Below are positions 1-7,478 of a DNA stretch of 64,000 nucleotides, in pieces. The stretch comes from Marininema mesophilum. Lineage in GTDB: Bacteria; Bacillota; Bacilli; Thermoactinomycetales; DSM-45169. Numbering within the stretch: position 1 is the first letter of the stretch; each line of letters opens with the position of its first letter. A model generated the notes under the pieces. That model was not told the DNA's origin and did not search any database. It worked only from the letters and a program-made list of their open reading frames with translations. The position numbers and the translations under genes were made by a program. Where the stretch lies: contig NZ_FNNQ01000005.1 in assembly GCF_900106775.1 (NCBI RefSeq), positions 1-64,000 of the forward strand. The letters run 5' to 3'.

Positions 1-479
1 GATTCCACATGCCACGTGATGGGGATCGCAAGATACCATTTCTTTTTCTTTTTATATAGTTTTCCTGCTCCTTGTTTTACGGTTCCATCGATGATTTTGT
101 TAAGCCACGCGACTTGGAACGGTTTTGTTACCACTGGAACGCCTATACGTTTTTCAAGTGTAGGGAAAGAGACAGTGTAGAGTTCTTTCTTTTCTACTTT
201 CAAGTTTTGATTGTTGAAGCAACACCCTATTTTGCGAAAAGCTTTCGCATGCTGATTCTTCTTTTGAGACTTTACTTCACGAATGGTTTGATTGACAACA
301 GCCGATGGGAATGATTGATCCGAAAATTCCTTAAAGATCGTGCTGGTTGCCTTATTAACCTCTGGGTGCAAAAGAAGCCAGTTAGCAAACGCCGTGTTCA
401 TCTCTGTCATTCGTTGATACATCTGCTGTTTCGGTTGAGTGGGTTTATGTAGTTCTAAACGCAGTGTGATCGTAGGCAT
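1..479 (-). CDS. tnpB: TnpB-like accessory protein of IS200/IS605 element, partial (runs off left edge)
   Basis: Reading leftward from an ATG at 477-479, an open frame of about 159 codons continues past the window edge. It begins MPTITLRLELHKPTQPKQ and later has KKKKKWYLAIPITW, which is the N-terminal beta/helical pattern of TnpB/OrfB proteins (RNA-guided nickase/nuclease relatives of Cas12). A strong SD (AGGGGGTGA) lies 5 bases upstream of the ATG, and the start is 4 bases beyond the tnpA stop, so the two genes are translationally close. The RuvC catalytic residues and zinc ribbon lie outside the window, so intactness cannot be judged. Family assignment rests on the neighbour tnpA and the N-terminal pattern. 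Confidence 0.72.
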   Translation of the reverse strand, partial: MPTITLRLELHKPTQPKQQMYQRMTEMNTAFANWLLLHPEVNKATSTIFKEFSDQSFPSAVVNQTIREVKSQKKNQHAKAFRKIGCCFNNQNLKVEKKELYTVSFPTLEKRIGVPVVTKPFQVAWLNKIIDGTVKQGAGKLYKKKKKWYLAIPITWHVE

Positions 480-483
480 ATGT

Positions 484-882
484 TCACCCCCTTGTTTTCT
501 GGGCTTCGACATAACGGTTAATCGTATCACTCGATACAGTTCCTGCTGTGCTAACAAAGAAAGAACGTGTCCAAAGGCTTTGCAGATGCACCAAATGGTT
601 AAATTCTTGTCTTAACCGTCTTGAAGTCACTCCTTTAACTCTTGCCATAATATCGGATGGAGAATCAGTGGGTAGACCGTTCAAAAACAAGTGACAGTGA
701 TCGGGTATTACTTCCATCGCTACAATAATCCAATCATTTTCTTGGCAAATCTCTGCCACTAATTGCTTGAATCGTTCTTCTACTTTGTTCACCAGTACTT
801 TTCTCCGATAGCGTGGGCAAAAAACAAAATGATAATGGATAAGAGATACAGTCGTACGAGTTCTTCTATATTCTTGTTCCAT
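484..882 (-). CDS. tnpA: IS200/IS605 family transposase TnpA (Y1 HUH single-strand transposase)
   Basis: 132 aa, the usual length for TnpA. The HUH metal-binding motif is seen as DHCHLFL (His62, His64) and the catalytic tyrosine is probably Tyr124 in INRYVEAQK. The N-terminal LIHYHFVFCPRYRRKVL segment is typical of the family. The enzyme cuts and rejoins single-stranded DNA at subterminal hairpins during replication. It is followed on the same strand by tnpB. It looks intact. Confidence 0.92.
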   Translation of the reverse strand: MEQEYRRTRTTVSLIHYHFVFCPRYRRKVLVNKVEERFKQLVAEICQENDWIIVAMEVIPDHCHLFLNGLPTDSPSDIMARVKGVTSRRLRQEFNHLVHLQSLWTRSFFVSTAGTVSSDTINRYVEAQKTRG

Positions 883-948
883 AGTTAAATTATATCAGTT
901 CATCATCGCACAGCTACATTCAAACAAAAAATATAAAGGCAAAAGATT

Positions 949-1030
949 GTTGCTCTAAGCATCCCCATAAAGGGATAACGAGCAACGCCGCCTTTCATCC
1001 CACTATTGAAACCGTGGGCTTTCAGTCGGC
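949..1030 (-). repeat. Subterminal hairpins of the IS200/IS605 element
   Basis: GTTGCTC (949-955) pairs with GAGCAAC (980-986). 987-1003 pairs imperfectly with 1014-1030 around a TATTGAAACC loop. These lie just upstream of tnpA, where the left-end recognition hairpin is found in this IS family. Confidence 0.55.
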
Positions 1031-1186
1031 AAACATCTGTAATACCATCAACAATTCACCCAGTTCATATCATCCATCAAGAGACTATCAACCTCAGCCT
1101 AATCTAAAGCTTAGAGACTTTATTAACCCCTTATTCCGTACAATCAACATCCAGGTGGCCTTACTAATCTTTCTTCATTTATTAAT

Positions 1187-1220
1187 AACAAAAGGAGCCT
1201 TAACCAAGGCCCCTTTTGTT
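1187..1220 (-). terminator. Rho-independent terminator of ETX-like pseudogene
   Basis: AACAAAAGG(A)GCCTT pairs with AAGGC(C)CCTTTTGTT directly downstream of the toxin pseudogene stop. A similar hairpin follows the intact paralogue at 10743. Confidence 0.7.
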
Positions 1221-1241
1221 GAGAAACTATTTACAACCACG

Positions 1242-2113
1242 TTACTTTTTAACGGGAACGGAATAGGATTTTTTTGCCCCATCTACTGACTTTGGCGCTC
1301 CGGTATCTAGATCAAAGAACTCCAAACCAACACTAAATCCCGTACTATACTCTGCGGAATATTCTCCACTTCCGTTGAAATTTAGTTTCCCTTGATCAAG
1401 TTTCAAACGTCCATCCAATACATAATTTGAACTAGCATTTGCGAAATAGTCTACTACACCCACAGTAGTTAAATATCCAGCTGGTTTGTTTGGATATTGG
1501 AGCGTAAAGCTACTATTATTATCGAATGCCGCATTTAGCTCTACTTTCCCCGTATCTTTCACTCGTTCTAACAGCACTTTTACTTTCGCTTCTGTCCGGG
1601 CTGGAACCTCGATTTTCTGGGAATCAAGATTATACGGTACCTGCGATGTTTTGGTATTCGCTTCAGCCTGGCTGAAGTTAAACTCGCCGTTCGCTGAAGA
1701 TAGACTGATCGGTGCGCTTAATGAGACTCCTTCAGAGTTAAACCCACTAGTGACTTGCGTGGTCACGGTATCTGTAACATTTTTTTCAAATGCACCTGTG
1801 TCAAATGTTTTAGCAGTATTGGTTTCGTTTCTAAATGTAAGTTCTCCTACAATAACGGGGTCCAGATTCTCTATCTGAGCTCTCCAACTGGCTTGGCGCT
1901 TACATCAATCGCTTGCAGCTTCGTCTTATTCCAGTCAATATAAAATCCGTCACAATTGGCTTCAGAACAATAGACATCTTTTACCTCTTTGTCAAAATTG
2001 AGAAAATTCGCCTCTGCTGCAAAGACCCTTGAGTTCAAATTTACAGTGAGTCCAACAATAACGAGTACAAAAGCAATCACGAAAATAATCCATTTTCTGT
2101 TAGCTTTAAGCAT
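1242..2113 (-). pseudogene. ETX/MTX2-type (aerolysin-like) pore-forming toxin gene, frameshifted
   Basis: Two pieces in different frames add up to a protein of about 290 aa. The N-terminal piece (2113 to about 1871) has a Sec signal peptide ending in SRVFAAEA and a conserved FDKEV segment. The C-terminal piece resumes as IENLDPVIVGELTFRNET and runs to KKSYSVPVKK. The same architecture and ending (KKYSVPAEEGKK) are found in the intact paralogue at 10743-11630. The ETX/MTX2 family forms beta-barrel pores after secretion. The break is at about 1872-1885, where GAG CTC AGA TAG stops the first frame and a one-base shift restores the reading. Either a true inactivating mutation or a sequencing indel is possible. 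An SD (AGAGAGGAAGAGC) precedes the ATG. Confidence 0.75.
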
Positions 2114-2304
2114 GTTTGCTCTTCCTCTCTCGTTGTTATTATTTTTTTTATTATAAGCACCTTCTTCATCCCGTTAAATAATTAATAGTTGGTATGATTT
2201 AAAAAATATAACTGATTCACTGGATATTTGAATTATCGCATGCGCTTAGGTGTCTCCAGCTTCGATATGTTTACGATATATCTGGACATTGCTAGATCAT
2301 CGTC

Positions 2305-2343
2305 AGGGGGAGCAGGCCCACTGGTGGCCTGCTCCCCCTTTGA
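2305..2343. terminator. Strong GC-rich hairpin, orphan terminator
   Basis: AGGGGGAGCAGGCC pairs with GGCCTGCTCCCCCT around a short loop, followed by TT. No gene ends immediately before it on the plus strand, and it sits about 80 bases before the Rrf2 start. It may insulate the Rrf2 gene or be a leftover terminator. Confidence 0.55.
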
Positions 2344-2419
2344 CAACTTATTTCATAGCATATAAACTTATTGTAGATATTCATTATATATAATAGTTAT
2401 AGATAGGTGGTGTCTAGCG

Positions 2420-2905
2420 ATGCGGATAAAGTCCAGTATGGAACAAGCCGTATATACCCTCCTCCTGCTTGCCCGCCTTCCCGGGCATACCAGCTTAACA
2501 GCGGAAGCGATCAGCGAACGGATGGGTACATCCCCCTCCTATTTTAAAAAAGGCATGCGACAACTTGTACAGGCGGGTCTTGTTCGATCCAGTACAGGAA
2601 TACGGGGTGGCTTTTCACTCTCCCGCCCTCCTTCTGCGATTACCCTGCTTGATATTTTCCTCGCTGTAGAGGGACATGGCTCTTTATACCAAGATGGCGG
2701 TGTTCATGACCGTGTCCTCCATAGCGACTCATCCACTCGATGCATACTATCTACGGTGATGTACCGCGCAGAATCCGCTTGGAAACAGGAATTAGCCAAG
2801 GAAACACTATCCTCAATGCTGGAGGAATTACAACACAAGTACCCATCTGATTGTCTGAAAACGATGGATGAATGGATCCACTTGCAAATTGAACGGGTAG
2901 AATGA
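2420..2905 (+). CDS. Rrf2 family transcriptional regulator
   Basis: 161 aa, the normal size for the family. The N-terminus (MRIKSSMEQAVYTLLLLA) and the winged helix with TSPSYFKKGMRQLVQAGLV and the wing GIRGGFSLSRP are classic Rrf2 features, followed by the dimerisation helix ITLLDIFLAVEG. Rrf2 proteins sense Fe-S status, nitric oxide, cysteine or thiol stress. Here only isolated cysteines (RCIL and DCLK) are present and no three-Cys cluster, so it resembles the YwnA-like non-cluster branch. The SD AGATAGGTGG precedes the ATG. It is a single gene with its own terminator at 2970-3010, so no target can be inferred from an operon. Confidence 0.85.
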   Translation: MRIKSSMEQAVYTLLLLARLPGHTSLTAEAISERMGTSPSYFKKGMRQLVQAGLVRSSTGIRGGFSLSRPPSAITLLDIFLAVEGHGSLYQDGGVHDRVLHSDSSTRCILSTVMYRAESAWKQELAKETLSSMLEELQHKYPSDCLKTMDEWIHLQIERVE

Positions 2906-2969
2906 ACGATAGTCTAAAACATGCTTGGTGCTAAAGTTGATAATTAGATCAGGATCATCACTATCTATT

Positions 2970-3010
2970 ACAGAGGGCCCAATATCATCAGCACGGTCCT
3001 CTGTTTTTTC
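2970..3010 (+). terminator. Terminator after Rrf2 gene
   Basis: ACAGAGGGCC pairs with GGTCCTCTGT and is followed by a T run (TTTTTT). Confidence 0.75.
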
Positions 3011-3056
3011 AAACTTTGTCCTATTTGCCCATCCCATTCCTTCTGTAAGGAATACA

Positions 3057-3248
3057 ATGAAAGGGAATATTATCCCTGGAGGTGCCGCGACTGTGTGGAT
3101 CGCTCGTATAGCCCAAATGTTCACTCGAATAAAGGGAATTGGACGACTTCGTTCCATTTGGGCTTGGTGGAAACCCCTGCGTTCAATGCATCGGATTTGG
3201 AAACAGGTGCGACCCTTAATGGGAATTTTCTCTAGGGCCTTTGCTTAA
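3057..3248 (+). CDS. Small, very basic tryptophan-rich protein (63 aa), unknown
   Basis: An ATG at 3057 is preceded by TAAGGA at 6 bases and the frame ends 7 bases before a strong terminator (3255-3302), so a compact gene is well framed. The product is highly cationic (more than a dozen Lys/Arg) and contains amphipathic segments such as RLRSIWAWWKPLRSMHRIWK. It has no signal peptide and no family I recognise. A small spore or membrane-associated protein, or a cationic peptide, are both possible. A longer upstream reading of the frame lacks an SD and crosses the Rrf2 terminator, so it was not used. Confidence 0.45.
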   Translation: MKGNIIPGGAATVWIARIAQMFTRIKGIGRLRSIWAWWKPLRSMHRIWKQVRPLMGIFSRAFA

Positions 3249-3254
3249 ACCCAA

Positions 3255-3302
3255 GAAAAGGGATGACTCAAAGCGATGTTTCACTTTGAGTCATCCCTTT
3301 TC
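3255..3302 (+). terminator. Terminator of small basic protein gene
   Basis: A 19-bp perfect stem: GAAAAGGGATGACTCAAAG at 3255 pairs with its complement ending at 3302, around a short loop. The arms carry A and T runs, so it works in both directions. Confidence 0.85.
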
Positions 3303-3467
3303 GATTCCATCAGACTACGGTACAAAAAGAGAAAATTTTTTTATAAAAAATGAATACTTTTCCCCCATTCATTCGTCATAACAAATAGATAGGAAGCTTT
3401 ATCCACTTATTATCCATATGCAACCATTCCTACAACGGAGTGCCATACTAAAGAAAGGATGATTATT

Positions 3468-3590
3468 TTGTTTAATTGGATCATTTTGTCGGGTCTCGCC
3501 ATTTTAAGTATTATGGTGATTACGCTTAAGGTTGCTGGCAAAGGCTCTGAACACGAAGTTAGCGAAGATATTTGGAGCTCGGAAAATTAA
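3468..3590 (+). CDS. Small single-pass membrane protein (40 aa), unknown
   Basis: A TTG start at 3468 lies 7 bases after AAAGGA. An in-frame ATG at 3459 overlaps the SD and is less likely. The first 25 residues form one hydrophobic helix (FNWIILSGLAILSIMVITLK) followed by an acidic tail EHEVSEDIWSSEN. A terminator follows 7 bases after the stop. No family is recognised. The framing by SD and terminator supports a real gene. Confidence 0.5.
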   Translation: MFNWIILSGLAILSIMVITLKVAGKGSEHEVSEDIWSSEN

Positions 3591-3596
3591 AGTTGG

Positions 3597-3638
3597 AAAA
3601 GCCTTTCCCCTGATATAGCCAGAGGGAAGGCTTTTTTA
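3597..3638 (+). terminator. Terminator after 40-aa membrane protein gene
   Basis: AAAAGCCTTTCCC pairs with GGGAAGGCTTTTTT. Confidence 0.8.
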
Positions 3639-3793
3639 GTGGAAAGTAGTCTCTATCAAACCTGTCACCTACACACCTGGCCATTAATAAGGGCCGGGTT
3701 CATTTCTCCTATGTACAGGCACGCGCCCTCCCCTTCGCTCATATGCTGGTAACACCTGATTTTCGGCAAACATGTGCGGAGGTGACGGCAACT

Positions 3794-4492
3794 GTGCCTG
3801 GTTTGATCACGACGCTTGCCATCCTGTTCCGTGAAGTCTGGACCTTTGTCGCCTACATCAAGAACAATGCTTTTCCTCAGCCATTAAACGAGAAAGATGA
3901 GGAACAATGTCTAAAACAGATGGCCGAAGGAGACCGTCATGCAAGGAACAAACTGATCGAACATAATCTCCGCCTTGTCGCCCATATAACCAAAAAATTC
4001 GAAAATACCAATGAAGATACGGAAGATCTCATCTCCATCGGTACCATTGGCCTGATCAAAGCCATCGAATCCTACCAACCCAACAAAGGCACCAAACTAG
4101 CCACCTATGCCGCCCGTTGTATAGAGAATGAGATTTTAATGCACCTTCGCTCGTTAAAAAAGGCACGAAAGGATGTATCTCTGCACGATCCGATAGGAAC
4201 GGATAAAGAAGGAAATGAAATAACCTTGATCGACGTCCTTGGTACCGAACGAGATGAAATCGTCGAATTGGTTCAAATGAAAATCGAAAAACGAAAAATA
4301 TATAACCACCTCCACATCCTCGATGAGCGGGAACAAGAGGTGATTCGCAATCGCTTCGGTCTCTCAGGAGGTAAAGAAAAGACACAACGAGAAATTGCGA
4401 AGGAACTGGGTATCTCTCGTTCTTATGTGTCTCGGATTGAGAAAAGGGCGTTGATTAAGTTGTTTCATGAGTTTTATCGGGTCGGATCGTAA
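3794..4492 (+). CDS. sigK: RNA polymerase sporulation sigma factor SigK (pro-sigma-K)
   Basis: The late mother-cell sigma factor. From the GTG at 3794 the protein is 232 aa, the family length. A perfect SD GGAGGTGA (3778-3785) sits 8 bases upstream, so longer readings from 3743 are rejected. The N-terminal hydrophobic pro-sequence (PGLITTLAILFREVWTFVAY) is the part removed by SpoIVFB-type proteolysis. Region 2 has DLISIGTIGLIKAIESYQPN and TKLATYAARCIENEILMHLR. Region 4 has the HTH TQREIAKELGISRSYVSRIE. The gene is uninterrupted, unlike B. subtilis, where the skin element splits sigK in the middle. Its last 16 codons are duplicated at 12786-12843 with synonymous changes only, which indicates an element inserted at its 3' end. 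Confidence 0.96.
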   Translation: MPGLITTLAILFREVWTFVAYIKNNAFPQPLNEKDEEQCLKQMAEGDRHARNKLIEHNLRLVAHITKKFENTNEDTEDLISIGTIGLIKAIESYQPNKGTKLATYAARCIENEILMHLRSLKKARKDVSLHDPIGTDKEGNEITLIDVLGTERDEIVELVQMKIEKRKIYNHLHILDEREQEVIRNRFGLSGGKEKTQREIAKELGISRSYVSRIEKRALIKLFHEFYRVGS

Positions 4493-4497
4493 ATGGT
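4436..4497 (+). repeat. Candidate attL: sigK 3' end copy 1
   Basis: 4445-4482 is identical to 12795-12832 (38 bp). Flanking codons differ only at wobble positions (AAA/AAG, GTC/GTA, GGA/GGG, TCG/TCT), and both copies continue to TAAATG. This fits an attachment core within the end of sigK, with the element supplying a replacement gene end. Confidence 0.75.
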
Positions 4498-4519
4498 TAC
4501 ATGTACGATTGCTTGACAT

Positions 4520-4584
4520 GAAATAAATAATAGTTCGCTATCAAAATTGATAGTGGTCTATTATTTATTTCTATTATTTATTTC
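4520..4584. repeat. AT-rich nested palindrome plus direct repeat after sigK
   Basis: The outer arms are perfect 14-mers (4520-4533 GAAATAAATAATAG with 4558-4571). The inner arms CTATCAA/TTGATAG are at 4538-4544 and 4547-4553. The right outer arm is then repeated directly as TATTATTTATTTC. It may terminate sigK, or be a recombinase binding site at the element edge. Confidence 0.6.
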
Positions 4585-4791
4585 AATTTCTGGCTTTCGC
4601 TAAAAAAACGTAAATGGAAACTGCTTAACAATGCCACCACCACACGCTCTCTACATCCCAACTTCTGGCTATCAACACGCCTGGTGAAGGCAATACAACG
4701 TAGCTGGGCAGTTAATGGCATTTTCGATGTAAAAAAGGAAAATGTCAACGATCCCGAGTTCAAGAAGATTGGTTGCCGATGGAATAGTTGA
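4534..4791 (+). pseudogene. C-terminal gene remnant, family not recognised
   Basis: An open frame without any start codon encodes a protein tail that reads WLSLKKRKWKLLNN, then HPNFWLSTRLVKAIQRSW, and ends DPEFKKIGCRWNS. The text looks protein-like, but the 5' part of the gene is missing and the left side merges into the palindrome at the element boundary. It could be the tail of an element-encoded replication or recombination protein. I cannot assign it. Confidence 0.4.
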
Positions 4792-4846
4792 ATATGGGGA
4801 GTTTTGTTCGGTTAAGAAACCTATGACTCAGTCCCAATAGATAAGA

Positions 4847-4879
4847 TTAAGACAGTAGAGAAATGCTCTACTGTCTTAA
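4847..4879. terminator. Perfect 14-bp hairpin
   Basis: TTAAGACAGTAGAG pairs with CTCTACTGTCTTAA around AAATG. It lies 55 bases after the remnant stop and could be its terminator. Confidence 0.6.
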
Positions 4880-4884
4880 ATTCA

Positions 4885-5087
4885 AAAAAAGCGGGCAGAG
4901 GAGGGTCTCCGCGGCAGGATTCATTTCATATTACGGTCTGATGAGTGTTCGCAACTCTTTCGAGTCACTTTGTCACGGAGCTTCAGCCTTAGGATTTCTC
5001 CACCAGCTTTCCGTCAGCTACAAGGCCATTTGGCTGTTACCTTGACTGAACTTCCACCAGCTAGTTCTCTGTAGCTTCGCTGGGCAC
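4885..5087 (-). other. Possible 5' fragment of a group II intron
   Basis: On the minus strand the region begins GTGCCCAGCG and continues with segments such as GGTAACAGCC and AAGGCTGAAGCTCCGTGACA, which resemble domain I of bacterial group II introns. No reverse transcriptase frame and no domain V follow, so only a fragment would remain. Recognition is from memory of consensus-like pieces, so confidence is low. The plus-strand frame over it is not convincing as protein. Confidence 0.3.
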
Positions 5088-5131
5088 GCGGTTAATCAAC
5101 ACACCTAATCTTTATTTATTATTTTAAACAA

Positions 5132-5398
5132 TCACCACCCGTTAAAGTATAGAGTTACCAAAGTTAATCCTAGGGTTAAAAAAATACCTGTTGCAGAGAT
5201 AACATATTTAACATTAATATATTCAACTAACACCCCTAGAAAAAGGTTAGTTATCACTGCACTTGATTTTTTCAAATAATTGACAAGGGAGTATACTCTT
5301 CCACGTATTTCTACTTCAGTCCATTCAGCATAATAAGTACTTAGTGGAGTTAAGGCTCCACTTGATCCTATTCCAGCAAGAAAAAAGGACGCAAATAA
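5132..5398 (-). pseudogene. C-terminal fragment of an MFS-type transporter
   Basis: The frame starts after an in-frame stop and reads LFASFFLAGIGSSGALTPLS, then AEWTEVEIRGRVYSLVNYL and three hydrophobic stretches ending YFNGW. This is the pattern of the last transmembrane helices of a major facilitator protein. The N-terminal two thirds are absent. From 5400 to 5640 I see no other gene. Confidence 0.6.
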
Positions 5399-5640
5399 CT
5401 AAAGTGTGACTTGGAACAAAATATAATAACAAATAAATTGCTCCTTCCAAAAAAGGCCTCGCTAATTTTAAAAGAATGCGAAGATATTTTTGGACCAGAA
5501 GCTAAAAATTGCTCGTGATATTATACTGGCAGAAAGGATCACGGTCAGGATTATGGGACGATTATCAAAAAGGAAGCCTCAGGACATTCAGTGGCCTCTG
5601 CTTCAATAGCCTCAAATATTTCATCTCTCATGGTTCTATC

Positions 5641-5975
5641 TTATCCATCGGACACTTTATCTTTCAACTTATCGAGCCAGCTACCCCCATCATCTGCGGC
5701 AGACTTGGGTTTCTTACCTTTTTCCGGATTATCAGGATTCTCTTTTGAAGGTGCGTCACCAACGGCATACTGGGTACACTTTTTTTGCTCTTTTGCATCC
5801 CCTGACATGGGCACCGTTTTTTCAATCGCCTGAACCTTACACACTGAACAGGTTCGCTCTTGATTGCCCCAATAGCCGCAGCACCCATGGCAACTGCGAC
5901 ACACATGATAATGACATACTCAACCGTCTCTGCACCTTTTTTGTTGCTCAATACATTCCAAAGGGACTTTAAAAA
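5641..5975 (-). pseudogene. Flp/TadE-type pilin-like small protein, frameshifted
   Basis: The N-terminal frame reads FLKSLWNVLSNKKGAETVEY followed by a hydrophobic helix (VIIMCVAVAMGAAAIGAIK), the hallmark of Bacillota Flp-type pilins with the conserved Gly-Ala-Glu. A shift at about 5845-5860 moves into a second frame encoding a hydrophilic tail ending WLDKLKDKVSDG. Together they make a protein of about 110 aa. No prepilin peptidase or tad genes are nearby. No SD-led canonical start was found for the first frame. Confidence 0.55.
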
Positions 5976-6143
5976 CTGAAGAGCTGTTGCGGTCAGTGGG
6001 GCGCTTTATTATTTGAATTCTTTCGCATATGTTCCTCACAACAGGTTTCAAATTTTACTCCTTGCATGGTGCGCACTGTAAATGGTATCTTTGCACTTGT
6101 CGGTTTTTATCCCTTTATTTTATTTTTGTACTCCAACTTTATT

Positions 6144-6170
6144 GGGGCCTTACCAAGGCCTTCTTTTTTT
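6144..6170 (+). terminator. Terminator-like hairpin in gene-poor stretch 5976-6319
   Basis: GGGGCCTT pairs with AAGGCCTTC and is followed by TTTTTTT. No intact gene precedes it on this strand. The rest of 5976-6319 holds only the AT-rich promoter region of the toxin gene at 6320. Confidence 0.6.
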
Positions 6171-6319
6171 GTTATAAAAGGTATATATATCCTTTTATGG
6201 TATATAACGAATAAAATTACTAGTATACCAATAATTACAGATTGAAAATTATGCCGTAATCAATTAAATTTATTTTAAATAGAGAAGGAAGACACAATAA
6301 AATAAAGGGAGAGATGACC

Positions 6320-7372
6320 GTGCAAAATGTAAAAAGAAAAGTGTTTACTGGCGCGATGGCATTACTACTTGCTGCCAGTGTGAGTGCAGGAGTGAGCTCA
6401 AAAGCCTTTGCTGCACAAAAAAGTAAGGAGAAGTTACCCGAAAAATATATTCAAGGGTACTTAGTAAAAGACGGTAAGAAAACACCGGTATATAATAATA
6501 CACCGAAATCTAAAACTCAGTATGCTACTAGTCCATATGAGGGAAATTACCCTAAATTAGCAGAAGATCCCTATGCGCCTGCACCGGGAAGCGGATCGAC
6601 TACAACTAAATCGGCGGATATGAAAAATATCATATATTTTAAATATGAGGGATTTAAAGCCGCCTTTAAAGAGGGTGAGGAGAAAAGAGATGCTGCACCT
6701 TATTTAGAAAAAAAATCGGATGGCACCATTGAAATGGGAGTCTATGATCCGAAGACAGGTGAATTATCCAATCTCCCATTTACGCTGGAAAATCAAGAGA
6801 GAGCGAAGAATGGCGAAGAATGGATGGTAAATCAATATGGACCGTCCATGGCTTGGAGTAAAGCTTTTGATGGAACCTCCAAGTTAAAAAGAGACTCTAA
6901 ATATAAATTACTTGGAACAAGCGTCGTTAACAATTCAGCAGAGTGGTGGTCTGGGCTAGATATTAAACATGGTGTAAACACGACAGAGTCATATAGTTTG
7001 GCATGGACTGTTGGATTCAAGATAAGTGTCGAAGCAGGTGGCGGTGTTGTTCCAGGGAAAACAACAACAGAATTTAGTACGGAATTAACGAATCAATTTG
7101 GCTCCGAAATTACAATTTCGGATGAAGTAACGTATAAAGATCAGACTAGAGTGCCAAAAGCTGATAATCCAGATTATCAATATAACGTCTATCGAGGAGC
7201 ACTGTATCAATTAGAATCCACGTATACCCTTGAACCTGGAACCGGTTTAAAAGAACTGATGAGCGCTGGGGGTATGAACAATCTCTTTACTCAAGGATTG
7301 GCTAATCCGAAATTTGCATATAATGAAAAAGAACTGTATTATCCCGTAACACCAGGCTCCCATCTTGAATAA
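6320..7372 (+). CDS. Secreted aerolysin-like beta-pore-forming toxin candidate
   Basis: 350 aa from the GTG at 6320, which has GGGAGAG at 6 bases; an ATG two codons earlier abuts the SD. A Sec signal peptide (hydrophobic ALLLAASVSAG, then SSKAFAAQ) is clear and shares its SSKAFAA cleavage site with the ETX-like gene at 10743. The C-terminal half has alternating Ser/Thr-rich strands (NTTESYSLAWTVGFKISVEA, KTTTEFSTELTNQFGSEITI) followed by an amphipathic exit strand, the look of an aerolysin-type insertion hairpin and barrel. A precise family cannot be named. It is a single gene with a terminator at 7439-7478. A Ser/Thr-rich secreted protein of another fold remains possible. Confidence 0.6.
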   Translation: MQNVKRKVFTGAMALLLAASVSAGVSSKAFAAQKSKEKLPEKYIQGYLVKDGKKTPVYNNTPKSKTQYATSPYEGNYPKLAEDPYAPAPGSGSTTTKSADMKNIIYFKYEGFKAAFKEGEEKRDAAPYLEKKSDGTIEMGVYDPKTGELSNLPFTLENQERAKNGEEWMVNQYGPSMAWSKAFDGTSKLKRDSKYKLLGTSVVNNSAEWWSGLDIKHGVNTTESYSLAWTVGFKISVEAGGGVVPGKTTTEFSTELTNQFGSEITISDEVTYKDQTRVPKADNPDYQYNVYRGALYQLESTYTLEPGTGLKELMSAGGMNNLFTQGLANPKFAYNEKELYYPVTPGSHLE

Positions 7373-7438
7373 TTTCGAAAAACAGGTAGTATGACTTTCA
7401 CGGAAAGACCTCTATTCCAGAGGCTTTCTCAGACCATC

Positions 7439-7478
7439 AACACCCCCCTTTTCTTTAGTAATTGAAAAGGGGGGTGTT
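7439..7478 (+). terminator. Terminator of aerolysin-like gene
   Basis: AACACCCCCCTTTTC pairs with GAAAAGGGGGGTGTT. It is symmetric and probably bidirectional. Confidence 0.85.

Larger units (their letters stand above)
1..1030 (-). mobile_element. IS200/IS605-type insertion sequence, left-end side included, right end outside window
   Basis: The element consists of tnpA and tnpB on one strand. Upstream of tnpA are two hairpins: a perfect 7-bp stem (949-955 with 980-986) and an imperfect 17-bp arm pair (987-1003 with 1014-1030), as expected for the subterminal structures recognised by TnpA. The exact left terminus is not proven. The tnpB end and the guide (omega) RNA region are beyond base 1. 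Confidence 0.7.

Noticed and set aside
1014..1289. 91-codon frame on the plus strand next to the IS end
   Set aside because: It crosses the IS boundary and the terminator of the toxin pseudogene and has no SD.
3743..3793. Longer start of SigK
   Set aside because: The SD GGAGGTGA at 3778-3785 fits the GTG at 3794, and the family length and pro-sequence agree with it.
4863..5045. 60-codon plus-strand frame over the intron-like region
   Set aside because: No SD; the nucleotide sequence looks like structured RNA rather than protein on this strand.
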